A DNA stretch of 64,000 bases from Gnetum montanum. Taxonomy: Eukaryota > Streptophyta > Gnetopsida > Gnetales > Gnetaceae. Of this stretch, positions 32,140 to 42,509 are shown one piece after another. Within the stretch, counting starts at the first letter, position 1; the number at the start of each line of letters is the position of its first letter. The notes beneath the pieces are model-generated. The model was given only the letters and a program-made list of their open reading frames with translations. It was not told the origin of the DNA and searched no databases. The stretch is taken from NCBI GenBank assembly GCA_015680685.1, contig MNCI01019003.1, positions 243,361 through 307,360 of the forward strand, written 5' to 3'. The position numbers and the translations under genes are program-made.

Positions 32140-32690
32140 CTAGTAGATGAAGAAGAAGAAGAAGAAGAAGGAGAGGAAGAGGTATCAGCCCCTAAGATGG
32201 GGGTGACGAATAAAGAAGCAGATGTCCCAATTTTGGAGGAAAGGGTCCCAGTTAGAAATAAGGGAGCTCTTATCTCTAGGGCAGGGACTCTTGTAATTAG
32301 GGAGCCTCTTCCTACCAATGAAGAGGCATCATCCTTGAATAAACAAGATGTTGGTCTTCTAAAAGAAAAGGCACCAGTGCATGGGGAAGGGGTTTATATA
32401 AACTCAGCAGGGCCTTCTACTCAGGCTACTACTGTCATCTTGCATCAGCAAGAGGAAAGATCATAGTCGGACGCTAGTGAATTCAGTGATACATATGCCT
32501 TATGGTAACCCATTTTGGCTATTGTTGACATGTTTCATCTTGTAACAAGTGCAACTGATTCCACCGCAAGATCCCCTCCAGTTCATGTAGAGTCCTGGGT
32601 TGAGGTTTGTAACAAGTTTGTGTTTGTGCAGGGACTTTTCAATGACATGATTAAATGCATTCATCAAGAGGACCTTGATGTGGATAAATA
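32140..32690 (+). pseudogene. Acidic exon of the antisense gene
   Basis: After a TTGCTAG acceptor the frame reads an acidic run (eight or more Glu encoded by GAA/GAG repeats at 32146-32180), then VSAPKMGVTNKEADV, VPVRNKGALISRAGTLVIREPLP, and LNKQDVGLLKEKAPV. It is open to 32466, and continues past one stop to VQGLFNDMIKCIHQEDL at about 32640-32680. The best-conserved exon: E1 keeps it at 11539-11808 (- strand). Repeated (A/V)P-x-x-(K/R)G motifs suggest internal short repeats. No known domain. Confidence 0.6.
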
Positions 32691-33989
32691 GCACTGAATG
32701 TCTTTTATGTTATTGTGCTAAAAAATTTTGAGTTCGTTGATTTTTTCTATGCTAACGCACTTGCTATGTTCTACATGTTGAGGTAGCCTCTCGACTCAAA
32801 TGGGACCTAGTGCAACCCATGAAAGTTGGCATCATGCCTATACTCTCACTTGACGTGACCAGGGTGTCTCGTTGTGTGTTCTATGAGACTTACAAGTACG
32901 TCTTGCACTCAACTCATTCTCTGTGGGAGTGTAGGCACGTTAACGAGGATCTTTGGAAGCAGGTCCAAAGGACTAAGCAGAGGGTGGTCGACTTGGTCGT
33001 TATGGTGGCAGATCTTAGGTCGAAGAACAACTTTCTTGTAAACTATAACCTTGATGTTAAGAACTGGTGTAAGACTATAGACAACTACGTTAGGTTTTGG
33101 ATGGTCATGTATCAAAACGTCGAATTCACCTAGGAGATAGTTAAGTAGTAGATGCATATGGAGCTCCTAGCCCAAAAGTGTCAATACATGAAAGATATCA
33201 ATGAAAATTTTTTTGAATGGAGGCGAATCAAGAGAAACCACAAACATGTGTACAAGCTAGAGAATGACACCCATTGAAAATTGTACAAGGATTCTGTTGT
33301 TGAGGCCTTCACGTATGAAGCATTCATGAATGCCATCAGTGCTTCTGAGGCCCATGCTAAGTTCAAAGAGTAGGTAAAGGTTACAAAATCCCCTAACTTG
33401 AAAGTAGACCTCCCTACAAGAGAGACCGCAACCACCTCCCCTTCTCTGGGACCTCTAGAATGGACAATCGTGAAATGGGAGAAAGCCACTGCCACAAATG
33501 CTAAACCTAGCGATAGGTGTTGGGTGGATATCTCGACAGAGTAGATCTGGCATCGCCTTAGGCTTGGTCTAGATCGGATACCTTTTGAGACCAATGCAAG
33601 GACTTTGCAGGTTAATTTTCTTTATTGTATAGATGCTCATGCTATGTTGTTGTTTGACTACTTCATTCTTGTAATGCAGACTGCAGATGAGGGTGAAAGT
33701 CCCATGGGGAAAGGAATGAAGAACCAATAGGCGGCAATGCAGGAGGGATGATGTAGAAGTAGATGAAGCAGAGGCAAGCGACAAAGACAATACACATAGA
33801 GGTGACCCATGATAGCATGGGATTATTTTTTTTTTCTTTTTTTTAAATTTTAAAATTCCGTAAAATTTTTGCAAACATTGCCAATAGGCGCAAGTTTTGA
33901 ATATGGTGAAACACCTCAGAAAAGAAATTAATTTTGTGTTAACTTGTGTACCATGTAAATTTTCTTTTCTCTTTTTTTTTCTTTCATGT

Positions 33990-34290
33990 TCTAGTGCTAA
34001 GCCACTTCGGGCCATTGCTAGTTTTAGGCTATTTCGAGCCATTGCGTGACATGCCGGAAGAATTAATGCATTAACAACATGTACAAATAGTTAAACAATG
34101 ACTTGTGTTAGTTTTAGGCCATTTCAGGCCATAGCATAGCATTGCTAGTTTTAGGCCATTTCAGGCCATGGTGTAGCATTGTTAGTTTTAGGCCATTTTG
34201 GGCCATGGCATAACATTGCTAGTTTTAGGCCATTTTGGGTCGTGGCGTAACATTGCTAGTCTTAGGCCATTTCAGGCCATGGCATAACAT
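33990..34290 (-). repeat. Minisatellite A of E2
   Basis: On the + strand, about six units of roughly 45-60 bp: TGCTAGTTTTAGGCCATTTC followed by AGGCCATGGCGTAGCAT or a variant. Same core and position as 9650-9985 in E1, between protease and the antisense gene's 3' end. Confidence 0.88.
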
Positions 34291-34329
34291 ATGAATGGTG
34301 TGTGGACAAGAAGTAATGGGATTGCTATG

Positions 34330-35200
34330 CTAAGCATAGCTACTTTTTGACCCAACATGGGTTGAGTGGGATGTAAGGTTGAGGCATTTTGCTAGGGCCT
34401 TTGTCCACGTCGTTGCCCCCCATTTGGAAGGACAACTTGGTCCATGAGTTTTCACATAGGAGGTCAACTTGTTGAGCTGATCCCTTTGTTGGGCAGTTAG
34501 TGTAGGTTGCAATAGGCATTTCATTCCTAGAAGTTATGAATTTTGAGCTTTCTTCCATGCCTGTGTTGTGGATTTCTTATGTTGCTACTTCATTGCCACA
34601 GATCACCACTTCCCTGCCTTTGTACGGAAAATCGATCTCCTAGTGTATAGGCAAGGAGATAGCCCTAAGTTGTGCCAACCATGATCTCCCGAAGATCAGT
34701 TTTAATTGAGGTATTTCCTTGACCACGATGAATTTTGCTTCTGTGGGTAACTAGTCACCTACTAAGAAGTGTACATGAACTATACCCTTCACCAGGACAC
34801 GTGCCCTGTTGAAGCACCTTAGACATGACGTTGTTGTGGGCTTGATCTAATTGACCAATCCCAACTTGTCCATGACAGGGAAGGGAATGACGTTTGTGGT
34901 AGCCCCATCATCAACATGTACTCTTTGGACCTGATGTTGGTTGACCTGAATTATGATGAAGAGAGGCACCATAGTCACCTAACCCCCTTTGGGATCTTCC
35001 CTAATGGCTTTGTCACTAAAAGTTAGTTGAGGTACCGTGGACTCCTCAGGTACCAAGGGAATCATGGCAGAATGGATCACTTCCTCTTCCGTTGGCATGT
35101 TCTCATCGACCAGAACTACCATTAACATGCAGATCAGAGCCTCATGGTGGGGTACGGATGTCATGATTAGATCGTACAAACTCAACGTAGAGTTTTTCTT
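34330..35200 (-). pseudogene. Aspartic protease of E2
   Basis: The - strand frame reads SLYDLIMTSVPHHEALI from 35185, then VHVDDGATTNVIPFP at about 34920-34880 (retropepsin-type active site D-D-G), and LIFGRSWLAQLR near 34690-34655 (I-L/F-G-R motif). It goes on to NPCWVKK at about 34345, where it stops just before minisatellite A. It matches 8754-9620 of E1. Stops at several CAG/CGA-derived positions. RT follows only 5.7 kb later, beyond the antisense gene. Confidence 0.8.
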
Positions 35201-35204
35201 CTTT

Positions 35205-38171
35205 AGAGTTTGCTTGACCTGAGTGAGGGCATCCAGGAGGTCTTGACCACCGCCCTCTTGTTTGACGCTTTCCTCCTCTTTGATTCATCCCAAAAGATAA
35301 ATTTCCCAAGGAGAGGTAACTTCATATCTAGATTCAGACCCTTGTCGATAGAGTGATGTAGGCTGCATAGTCATATCGACCTTTGCCTTTGGGGGTGAAG
35401 GTACAGATGCAAGTGGTGAAGAAATGGGCTTAGGGACATCATTGATGGTACTTCCCTTTGACGTCTCATCCACCAAGTGGACCTCTCACCTTATGGGGTG
35501 AGAGGGTTGTTCAGTTTTGTTACACGAGATAGGGGCCATCAAAGGCATCAACCCCCTAATGATGAATGGAGTTACAGGCATCAACTGACGAAACCGTGTG
35601 GCTCCATTGATAGGTGGTGCAAAGGTGGTTGCCCATGGTGGGACTTTTAGAATGAACGGTTACTGTGGGCCTCGATGAGCTGCTCATGGTACTGGTGCAC
35701 TATGCTGAGGTACACGGATCATGAATGGCTACCAAGGTAGATTGGGATCACCATCAATGCTAATAACATTAATGATGTAATCAGCATTGTTAGCATTGAG
35801 GGGATCTGTGTAGACATACATGGATTGGTTTTCAAGGTGTACTGGGTTGCTTTCGTCTAGTACTAGCTTTCCCAGATCGATTAATCTCTGGATGTTGTCC
35901 TGCAATGCTAGATCATAATCTGTGTTGTGACCACATAGTTGGTGGTAGTTACAAAATCTATCTAGCCTGAAACCCCTAGGAACCGAAGGCTAATTGAGAA
36001 AGGCCAAAAAGGGATTCCTAAGGAGCTCGCAATAGCATTGATGTATCGTTCTTGCCTCTGCCGACATATGCTTATGTTGGATGTATCCTACTACAATTGT
36101 TTCAGAAGCTATGAAGGCTTTAGAGGCAGCAAAGTGTAGTTTGAGTAGTCTTTATGCTCAAAGTTGGGTTTAGGTCATGCAGATGTCTTAGGCGTAGATG
36201 TAGCAAGTTGTAGCACGTGATCCTGTTTGGGTGTGGGGTTAGCCGCTAGTGTGGTTGGTTTCTTATTCTTCTTGCTACCACTGTTACTAGGTTTGGGCTT
36301 GGCCTCAATCACCACAGTGGCCACTGTGGTTGTTGGGGCTTTACCTTTTTCCTTGTTTGCGAAGGTGTTTTTGTAAGCAATGTAGGGTAGGTCTTTGCTT
36401 GCCTTGATCGCATCTTGTATGCTTTTAGTTTGAGTAAAGGCCTGACTAAGAGAGTGTGGAGCAAGATAGTACAGTTTGGACTTCATAAAGTTGTTCACTG
36501 CACCCTTAAAGATGGCCAGCAAGTGGGCCTCCACGATGGGCTCGTGGATTTCATTAAGGGTCACACTCCAATGTTGAATGAACTTTTGGACTGGTTCCAG
36601 TGGGTCTTGATTCACACTAATCAACTGATCTAGCATTGTGTCTAGCTTCAAGTTGTATTTGAAGTGTGTCACGAACTAAGTCAGGAACTCTTCCAAAGTT
36701 GAAATGGATGAGCATGACGACATGTGGTACCAATCTAGCACTTTCCTAGCTAGGGACATAGCGAAGACACAAATGATCATGTGCAGCCATTGTTGCAATA
36801 ACAATGACTCAAATCTAAAAGTAACGAGATGCACATTGGGATTTCCCTCCCCATCATACTTCATGAAGTGCAAGAGAGACATCTTGGGGCTAATGTCAAA
36901 GTAGGAATTGTAGGGCTGATAGGGTCATCTTGGTAGAAGTCCATGACCTGCATTGTGTCAAACCTAGTAGCTTTGAGGCGTTTTATTTCCTCAATGAGGG
37001 CCTAGATAAGCTGAAACACTTAGTCCAAATCGGGTGACATTGTGGATGGTTGAGGGGCTGCAGAGGTACCTCCTACGTGTGGCATGGTGGAGGTGGCAAT
37101 ATCACCCACTGATGGTATCATTGGGATGACCCCTAAGAGCGGTGTTACCTATGTTTTCCACCACTTGGTAGGTGGTGCTATTATGACAGTAACCACAAGT
37201 TGGGCTGCTAGCTAGATAGTATGTGTCACTGGTAGCATGGACCATAGCCCCATGTTGGGTTGTACCACTTGTGAGGCTTGGTGAACTTGAGGAGGCACGT
37301 AGCTAGAAATTTGTGATGGTTGTAGCATAGGTGAAGGAGCAAATGGGGCCCACCATGTAGACTGGTCAGGGCCCGCCACTATGGGTGGAACAGATGTTAA
37401 TGTCAAAATAGAGGCAAAAGTCATGTGCGATTGCAAAGTGGACATAGTATGCACATGTGGTAGGGTAGCCACAATTGGCGTATGCTGCATTATGGGGAAC
37501 GACTGTTGAATGGCTTGCAAAAGGATAGTAGTTGCAAATGAAATAGGTGAAACAATCAAGAGCATGCAGTGGAACACCATGAGATTATTGTGGCTACCCA
37601 TAGCGATTGTAGTTGCAGGTTATGGCAGTGTAGGCATAATTACAGAGGGAGTGGTAATAGACATCGGCGTGGCCCAGAAGGACTGGGTAAGATGGATAGG
37701 AGTGGGGTTGATTGAACCCCCCTCATCTGATTGGGAATCGAGTTCCTCTTGTCCATCTTGGAAAGCATCGTCCTGGTTGGACGCTATGTCTTGTTGCTCC
37801 CTAAGCCTAGTCAACTAGATTAGTTAATCTAGAAGCCTTTGGTACATTTGTGTTAGAGGTAAAGAAACGCCAAGGATAGGAGCGAATTCCTTTCCATTAC
37901 AGTAAGCGAACTCAAAGCTACATTTTTCTTCTAGTTCATGTAAATCCAAGGGAAGATTTTTCTACACCTTTGCACATAGAAAACTATAATTCTTGTGTTG
38001 CTGGGCCAATCCCTCAGGTCCTCTATTTTGGATTCTGAGGGACCAGCATGTTTCCAATGTTGGATTTAGTGGTTGTTCAGCACCAGCAGTGCCTTGAACT
38101 GTGATAGGATCTTCGACGTTGAAGGGAACTTCAACATTAAAGGTATGGATAGTAGTAGTTGAAAACGTCAT
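35205..38171 (-). pseudogene. gag remnant of E2
   Basis: ATG at 38171 (MTFSTTTIHTFNVEVPF) is the best gag start in the family. Open pieces follow at 37814-37620, 37601-37212 (Pro/Gln-rich), 36882-36676 (SLLHFMKYDGEGNPNVHL, ARKVLDWYHMSS: capsid), 36672-36175 (FKYNLKLDTMLDQLISV, then basic linker KKNKKPT), and a knuckle NYHQLCGHNTDYDLAL at about 35950-35900. A further frame at 35476-35285 (VDETSKGSTINDVPKP) links to protease. Frame shifts and stops are few relative to length, so the whole gag-protease unit can be traced. Confidence 0.82.
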
Positions 38172-38284
38172 TGCAAACTAAGTAGTCTATGCAAAAAGCT
38201 TACAAGTTATGCAAGAGAATGTGAACAAATGAGGAAACCAAAAAACAAATCAACAAAAAATAATGAGAAAAGGTTTTACATCTT

Positions 38285-38960
38285 GCCAAATTCTAGAGGA
38301 ATCGTCGAGGCGACTGACCTGCACCACACTAGGTGTGAGCAACTACAAATGGATGTCACACTCATGCCAGTGTGAGATAAGATTTAGAGTATGTGCAAGA
38401 CTACCATAATATGTGTAGATCAACTAGCGAAAAGGATTTACGTCTCATGGGGCTCCAGGGGAACCATCGAGGCAACCAAACTATACCACTCGATACATTA
38501 GTATGCAATGGGGTATAGTGCACATGCAAGACTACTATAAGATAGATTTAGCTAACTGACACTAGCGAAGGCCTTGGGTCTTGCGGGGTCCCTGAGGAAT
38601 TGTTGAAGCAACTGATTTGCACCTCACAAAGCGTAAACAACCGCAAAAGGGTGTCATGTTTACGTCAGTGTGCAATGAGGTATAGAGTGCATGCATGACC
38701 GTGAGGCAGACAAGTTAACTAGCACACAAAGAGGCTTTATATCTCATAGGCCTCCAGAGGAACTATCGAGGTGACCGACCTATACCACTTGACACAATGG
38801 GGTATAGGACACACATAAGACTACTGTAAAATAGGCTAGTTAATTGACAATTGGAGGTCTTGAGTTCTGTAGGGCTCCCAAGGAATTGTCGAGGCAACCG
38901 ATTTGCACTGCACATAGCGTAAACAACTACAAGAGGGTGTTTTGTTTATGCTTGTGCATA
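38285..38960 (-). repeat. Tandem repeats in E2 leader
   Basis: About five degenerate units of 130-170 bp. On the + strand each has a stretch like TCTCATGGGGCTCCAGGGGAACC, then CGAGGCAACCGACCTGCACC, then a GTATAGAG/GTGCATGCAAGACTAC stretch. Related to the E1 leader array at 5310-5750. Confidence 0.8.
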
Positions 38961-39039
38961 TCAGGGTGCAGAAGGCTCATAAAAGTATTGTGACACATGA
39001 AAAAGGCACCAAAAGGCCCTCTTTGCAGTGTCAAAAAAC

Positions 39040-40664
39040 TGTAGCAATCGAAAATGTTGATGGCTGGAAAACACTGAGGGGTTGGCAAGCATGACAGTTT
39101 TGACCCCATACCTACAAGAGGGTTGTGCTAGGTGTGTGCAAATACGGGGCACCCTGAACGGTCTGGTTGATCAGACAGGGACTTAATTAGCGTACATATA
39201 GCTTTATGCAACATAAAATTTTGCAACAAAGATGGAAGTGCTAAATAATGCTTGAAAGTAAATAAAGTGGGTAAAGTAATGCAAAATACAATGATAAACA
39301 AGAAACAATATAATATACAGTTCAGAAAAATGCACCGCACTGGAACTACAAGTTTGCTCCATCGATGTGGATACAATTGGTTGTACAACGTGTTGAGGTG
39401 CAGAAATCCTAAGGGTAACCAAGTCACATGGAGCAGCCTTGGACATTAACAGTGCGGGGATTCTACCAAGGTGGTAGAAAGGGGATAGGATGGAATGTCA
39501 GCTAAGGATTCTTGCTATTTGCAGTCTCAAATAGAAAGCTTACAATGTTGGATGCTGCAACATGCTAGAGAGGAAACTTGATTTGCCTCGAGAAGTAGGA
39601 CACTTGGCGAAAGCTTTTAACTACATGAGTTTTCAACCGAAATCAAGGAGAATGCCAGAGAGAGAGATTGAGAGAGAACCAAAAGTAAAAGTCAAAAATT
39701 CTGTTGAAAACTAGAAAAAAAGCTGAAGCCAAAGCCCTTTGAGTGTTCCTCATTGTGATATTTCTAGGACCAAGGGCACGTGTTAACTTGCTGGCGCCAC
39801 ACATGCCATGCATGATCGTTGGACCTTCAAGACCATTGTAATTCAAACCTATTGTACCATAACTGTGAGCCTACCATGCCATAATTGGGCCATTAGCATC
39901 TAGAAACATGTGCCAATGATCCAATTAGGTGAAGTGCATTGATGTCGCACAATCACTCGCATGTCTTACTATGCTTTGTAGCATAGCATGCTTGGCATAG
40001 CGTAGCATCTTGTTATGTGTTTTGTTGCCCATGTGTTGCAAGCTTGTTATGCCATGCTATGCTACATAGCATAGCGTAACGTAGCAACTAGCCTTAGCTG
40101 CAAAATTTTTGTCGATTTTGTCCTTCGAGCTTCCTTCTGTCTCTTCTATAGGATTGCTACGCCTTGCTGCACCATGTAGCTCAGCATAGCTTAATAGTAG
40201 ACATGGTCCACCGCTTCCTGATGGAAACAGACATTGTTAAAGGACTCAAGATCAGTTGAACGAATTGGTTGTGAAGTTTTTGTTATGCTACGCTACGTCA
40301 TGTGTCGTAGCATAGCATAGCACTTTATTTTGTAGTTGTCTTCTGAAACTTGCTACGCTACATAGTGAGGCATAGCGTAGCGTAGTAGACTTCATGCCTT
40401 AGAAAACTTGTCGAACTATTTCACACATCTAGAATGCTGCTGTCAACTCCATACATCGTTTTTGAGTAGGTTGTTGGCCGAGAAAATTACTTCGGTGGAT
40501 AGGTAGAATGATCCACAGAACCTGTTTGCACCTAAAGTAGAAAATTTGCTAAACTAGTCTACCTAAACTCAGAGCATTCTCCTCCTAAATAACTACCATA
40601 GTGCTGTGTGAACTGCAATGTATGGTGAAGCAAGAATGACTTCATGATTTTTTGAGGTGTTTCA
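39040..40664 (-). repeat. E2 5' LTR
   Basis: 1625 bp, TGTAGCAAT to GGTGTTTCA on the + strand. The TATA position (39759-39766) reads TATTTCTA, so the - strand TATAAATA has become TAGAAATA. GCTATGCTA-CA-TAGCATAGC at 40056-40075 is a perfect palindrome with a 2-base centre. Primer-site remnant at 39020-39039. Confidence 0.93.
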
Positions 40665-40669
40665 CCAAT
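40665..40669. repeat. Target-site duplication CCAAT, right of E2
   Basis: Pairs with CCAGT at 22131-22135. Confidence 0.88.
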
Positions 40670-41660
40670 GAAGAGCTTATAGAATGGGTGTTTCTACGAG
40701 CTTTTTTTTTAAAGTTTGGAAAGCTAGCTCACACTCCTTGGTCCATTCGAAAGGTACATCCTTTTTCATTAGTTTAACCAATGGTTTTGCAACCTCTGAA
40801 AATTTCTCAATAAACCTTTTGTAGTAGCCAATGTGTCCAAGGAATGACTATATATCTTTTACAGTTTTAGGTTGCTGAGTGATTCCTTGAATAACTTTGA
40901 TCTTTTCAGGGTCTACCTCTATCCTTGTTTGCAAAATCGTATGCCCTAATACAACACCTGCTTGGACCATTAAATGGCTTTTTTGCTAGTTGAGCCTTAA
41001 ATTGGTCTCTACACATTGCTTTAGTACTTACTCTAATTGGTCAAAGGCTTGATCAAAGTTAACTTTGTAAGTGGAGAAATTGTCCATGAAGACTTCCACA
41101 CCATTTCCAATCTACTACTGGAATATGCTTAGAACTAATCATTGAAATGTTGCAAAGGCATTGCACAATCCAAGCAACATTTGTTTGTATGCAAATGTTC
41201 CCCAAGGACTGGTGAATGTGGTCTTTTCTTGGCCTTCTAAGGCTATTTGTATTTGGTTGTACCCACTGTACCTATCTAAAAAACTATAGTAGTGATGCCT
41301 TACAATGGTGTCTAAGATGGCAATGAAAAGTGGTCTTTGAGTGTTGTCATATTCAGTATCCTAAAATCTATGCACATCCTCCATTTACCTCCCTTTTTAG
41401 GCACAATAACTAAGGAAATAACGCATTCACTATCAACAATAGGTTATATGAACCTAGCTTTTAGAAGTTGTTCGATTTCTTCCTTAACCACTTGCTTAAG
41501 CTTTGGGTTCAATCGCCTTTGCAATTGTCGTTGAGGCTTCATAGAGGGATTGATGTAAATTCTATGTTGGCATATCCTAGGATCTATTCCACTTAATTTG
41601 TGATATGACCAAGTGAAGGATTTCAACCATTTTTTTACCACATTTAGTATTCTCTCTTTC
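40670..41660 (-). pseudogene. Reverse transcriptase of E3
   Basis: The - strand reads from SYHKLSGIDPRICQHRIYI and RRLNPKLKQVVKEEIEQLLK (open frame 41641-41444) to DSECVISLVIVPKKGGKWRMCI and LNMTTLKDHF at about 41450-41350, the first palm blocks. Later blocks are more broken. The thumb and connection reach E2's insertion point at 40665. RNase H continues at 22130. The Y-x-D-D region (about 41070-41090) reads as a shifted remnant. Not functional. Confidence 0.8.
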
Positions 41661-41664
41661 TATT

Positions 41665-42500
41665 GAGGAGTGAGCTTCACATTTATAATTATCGATTTTC
41701 CAATCTTGAGAAATGTGTATTCCATACTAGTGGGCAATGGTTTTAACTGAAGGGGCTTCTGCTTAAACTTATCAAGGATTTCTAACTTCCCCTAGTTGAT
41801 ATTTTCAATGTCAAGACTTGGAAGTTGGTTATGGACTTTCTCTAATGTGTCTATACTATAGATGTAAGCACAAGTCAAACCCTCAGTTGGTTCCATGCAA
41901 ATAGTTGAACTACTCTCTTGATCAGCTATCAACCAATGGGTGTCTTCTTGTCTTGTGGCTACTACATATAGGCATATTTGTATATTAGTCACTTGTGCAC
42001 ATTGATTACATGCAGGTAATGTTAAGCATTGTACAAACCATGCCTTTTGCATGCAATTACACCCTATGTCACTGTATGCGATGCATGGAAATTTCTTCTT
42101 CTCAATCTTCCCAAACATATTTTCATTTGATATTTCTAAGGAAAGATCATAGATTTCTAGGTGCACATCAATTTTTCTTAGCCATACTCTCCCCATTATG
42201 ATTGGGAAGTCTCCCTTACCATTGTTCACTTGAATCACTAGGAAGTCATCTAGATACGACCACTCACAAACAGTGGTAACAATGTCCTCCACTAGCCCTA
42301 ATGGGACAATGATGGACTAGTTGGCCAACTCTAAATGAATGTTACTCTTTTTCAGTGGTGGTAGGTTCTAGGCTTTGTACATTTCTTGAGAGATTAGGTT
42401 GACATTGGAACCTGAATTTAAAAGAGCCTTGCATGATTCATTCTGAGTGAGTTGTAAATATATAATAGGACTTCCAAGATCAAATAATTTTCTAGGAAGA
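41665..42500 (-). pseudogene. Aspartic protease of E3
   Basis: At about 42440-42400 the - strand has ALLNSGSNVNLIS, the protease active site with D changed to N. The open frame 42292-41792 then reads WSYLDDFLVIQVNNGKGDFP and IIMGRVWLRKIDVHLEI, the I-L/M-G-R-x-W-L motif and downstream strand. E6 has the related piece at 54345-54660. The catalytic Asp is lost. A Cys-rich segment (ACNQCAQV) near 42000 is of unknown meaning. Confidence 0.75.
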
Positions 42501-42509
42501 TGGTTGACC

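Larger units (their letters stand above)
29444..33760 (+). pseudogene. Antisense multi-exon gene (aORF) in E2
   Basis: Start ATG at 29444 in a strong plant context (AACCATGGC). Exon 1, 29444-29557 (about 37 codons, then TAA at the donor); exon 2, 30059-30504; exon 3, 30591-about 30886; exon 4 from about 30969; an acidic exon from about 32140 (a run of Glu, then VSAPKMGVTNKE); a helical C-terminal section at 32780-33560 (RTKQRVVDLVVMVADLRS). Intron 2 (30505-30590) has a GTAGGT donor, a TGCTAAC branch-like site and a CCAG acceptor, and gives a continuous frame. Exon 4 has LFGVPADGIFIG followed by a basic helix, loosely like the plant mobile-domain/putative plant transposon proteins seen in other retrotransposon extra genes (weak). 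Many TAG stops, mostly CAG-derived. Exon ends other than intron 2 are estimates. Confidence 0.6.
22136..40664 (-). mobile_element. E2: 18.5 kb Tat-like retrotransposon with antisense gene
   Basis: Same family as E1, on the - strand, with LTRs at 39040-40664 (5') and 22136-23749 (3'). Between them, read right to left: leader repeats, gag, protease, minisatellite A, an antisense gene on the + strand with its own TATA box, minisatellite B, RT, RNase H, RVT_3 RNase H, integrase, minisatellite C, 3' region and polypurine tract. The size and the long gap between protease and RT recall Ogre elements, where a pol intron lies at that place (established for Ogre; inference here). Inserted in E3. Confidence 0.93.
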
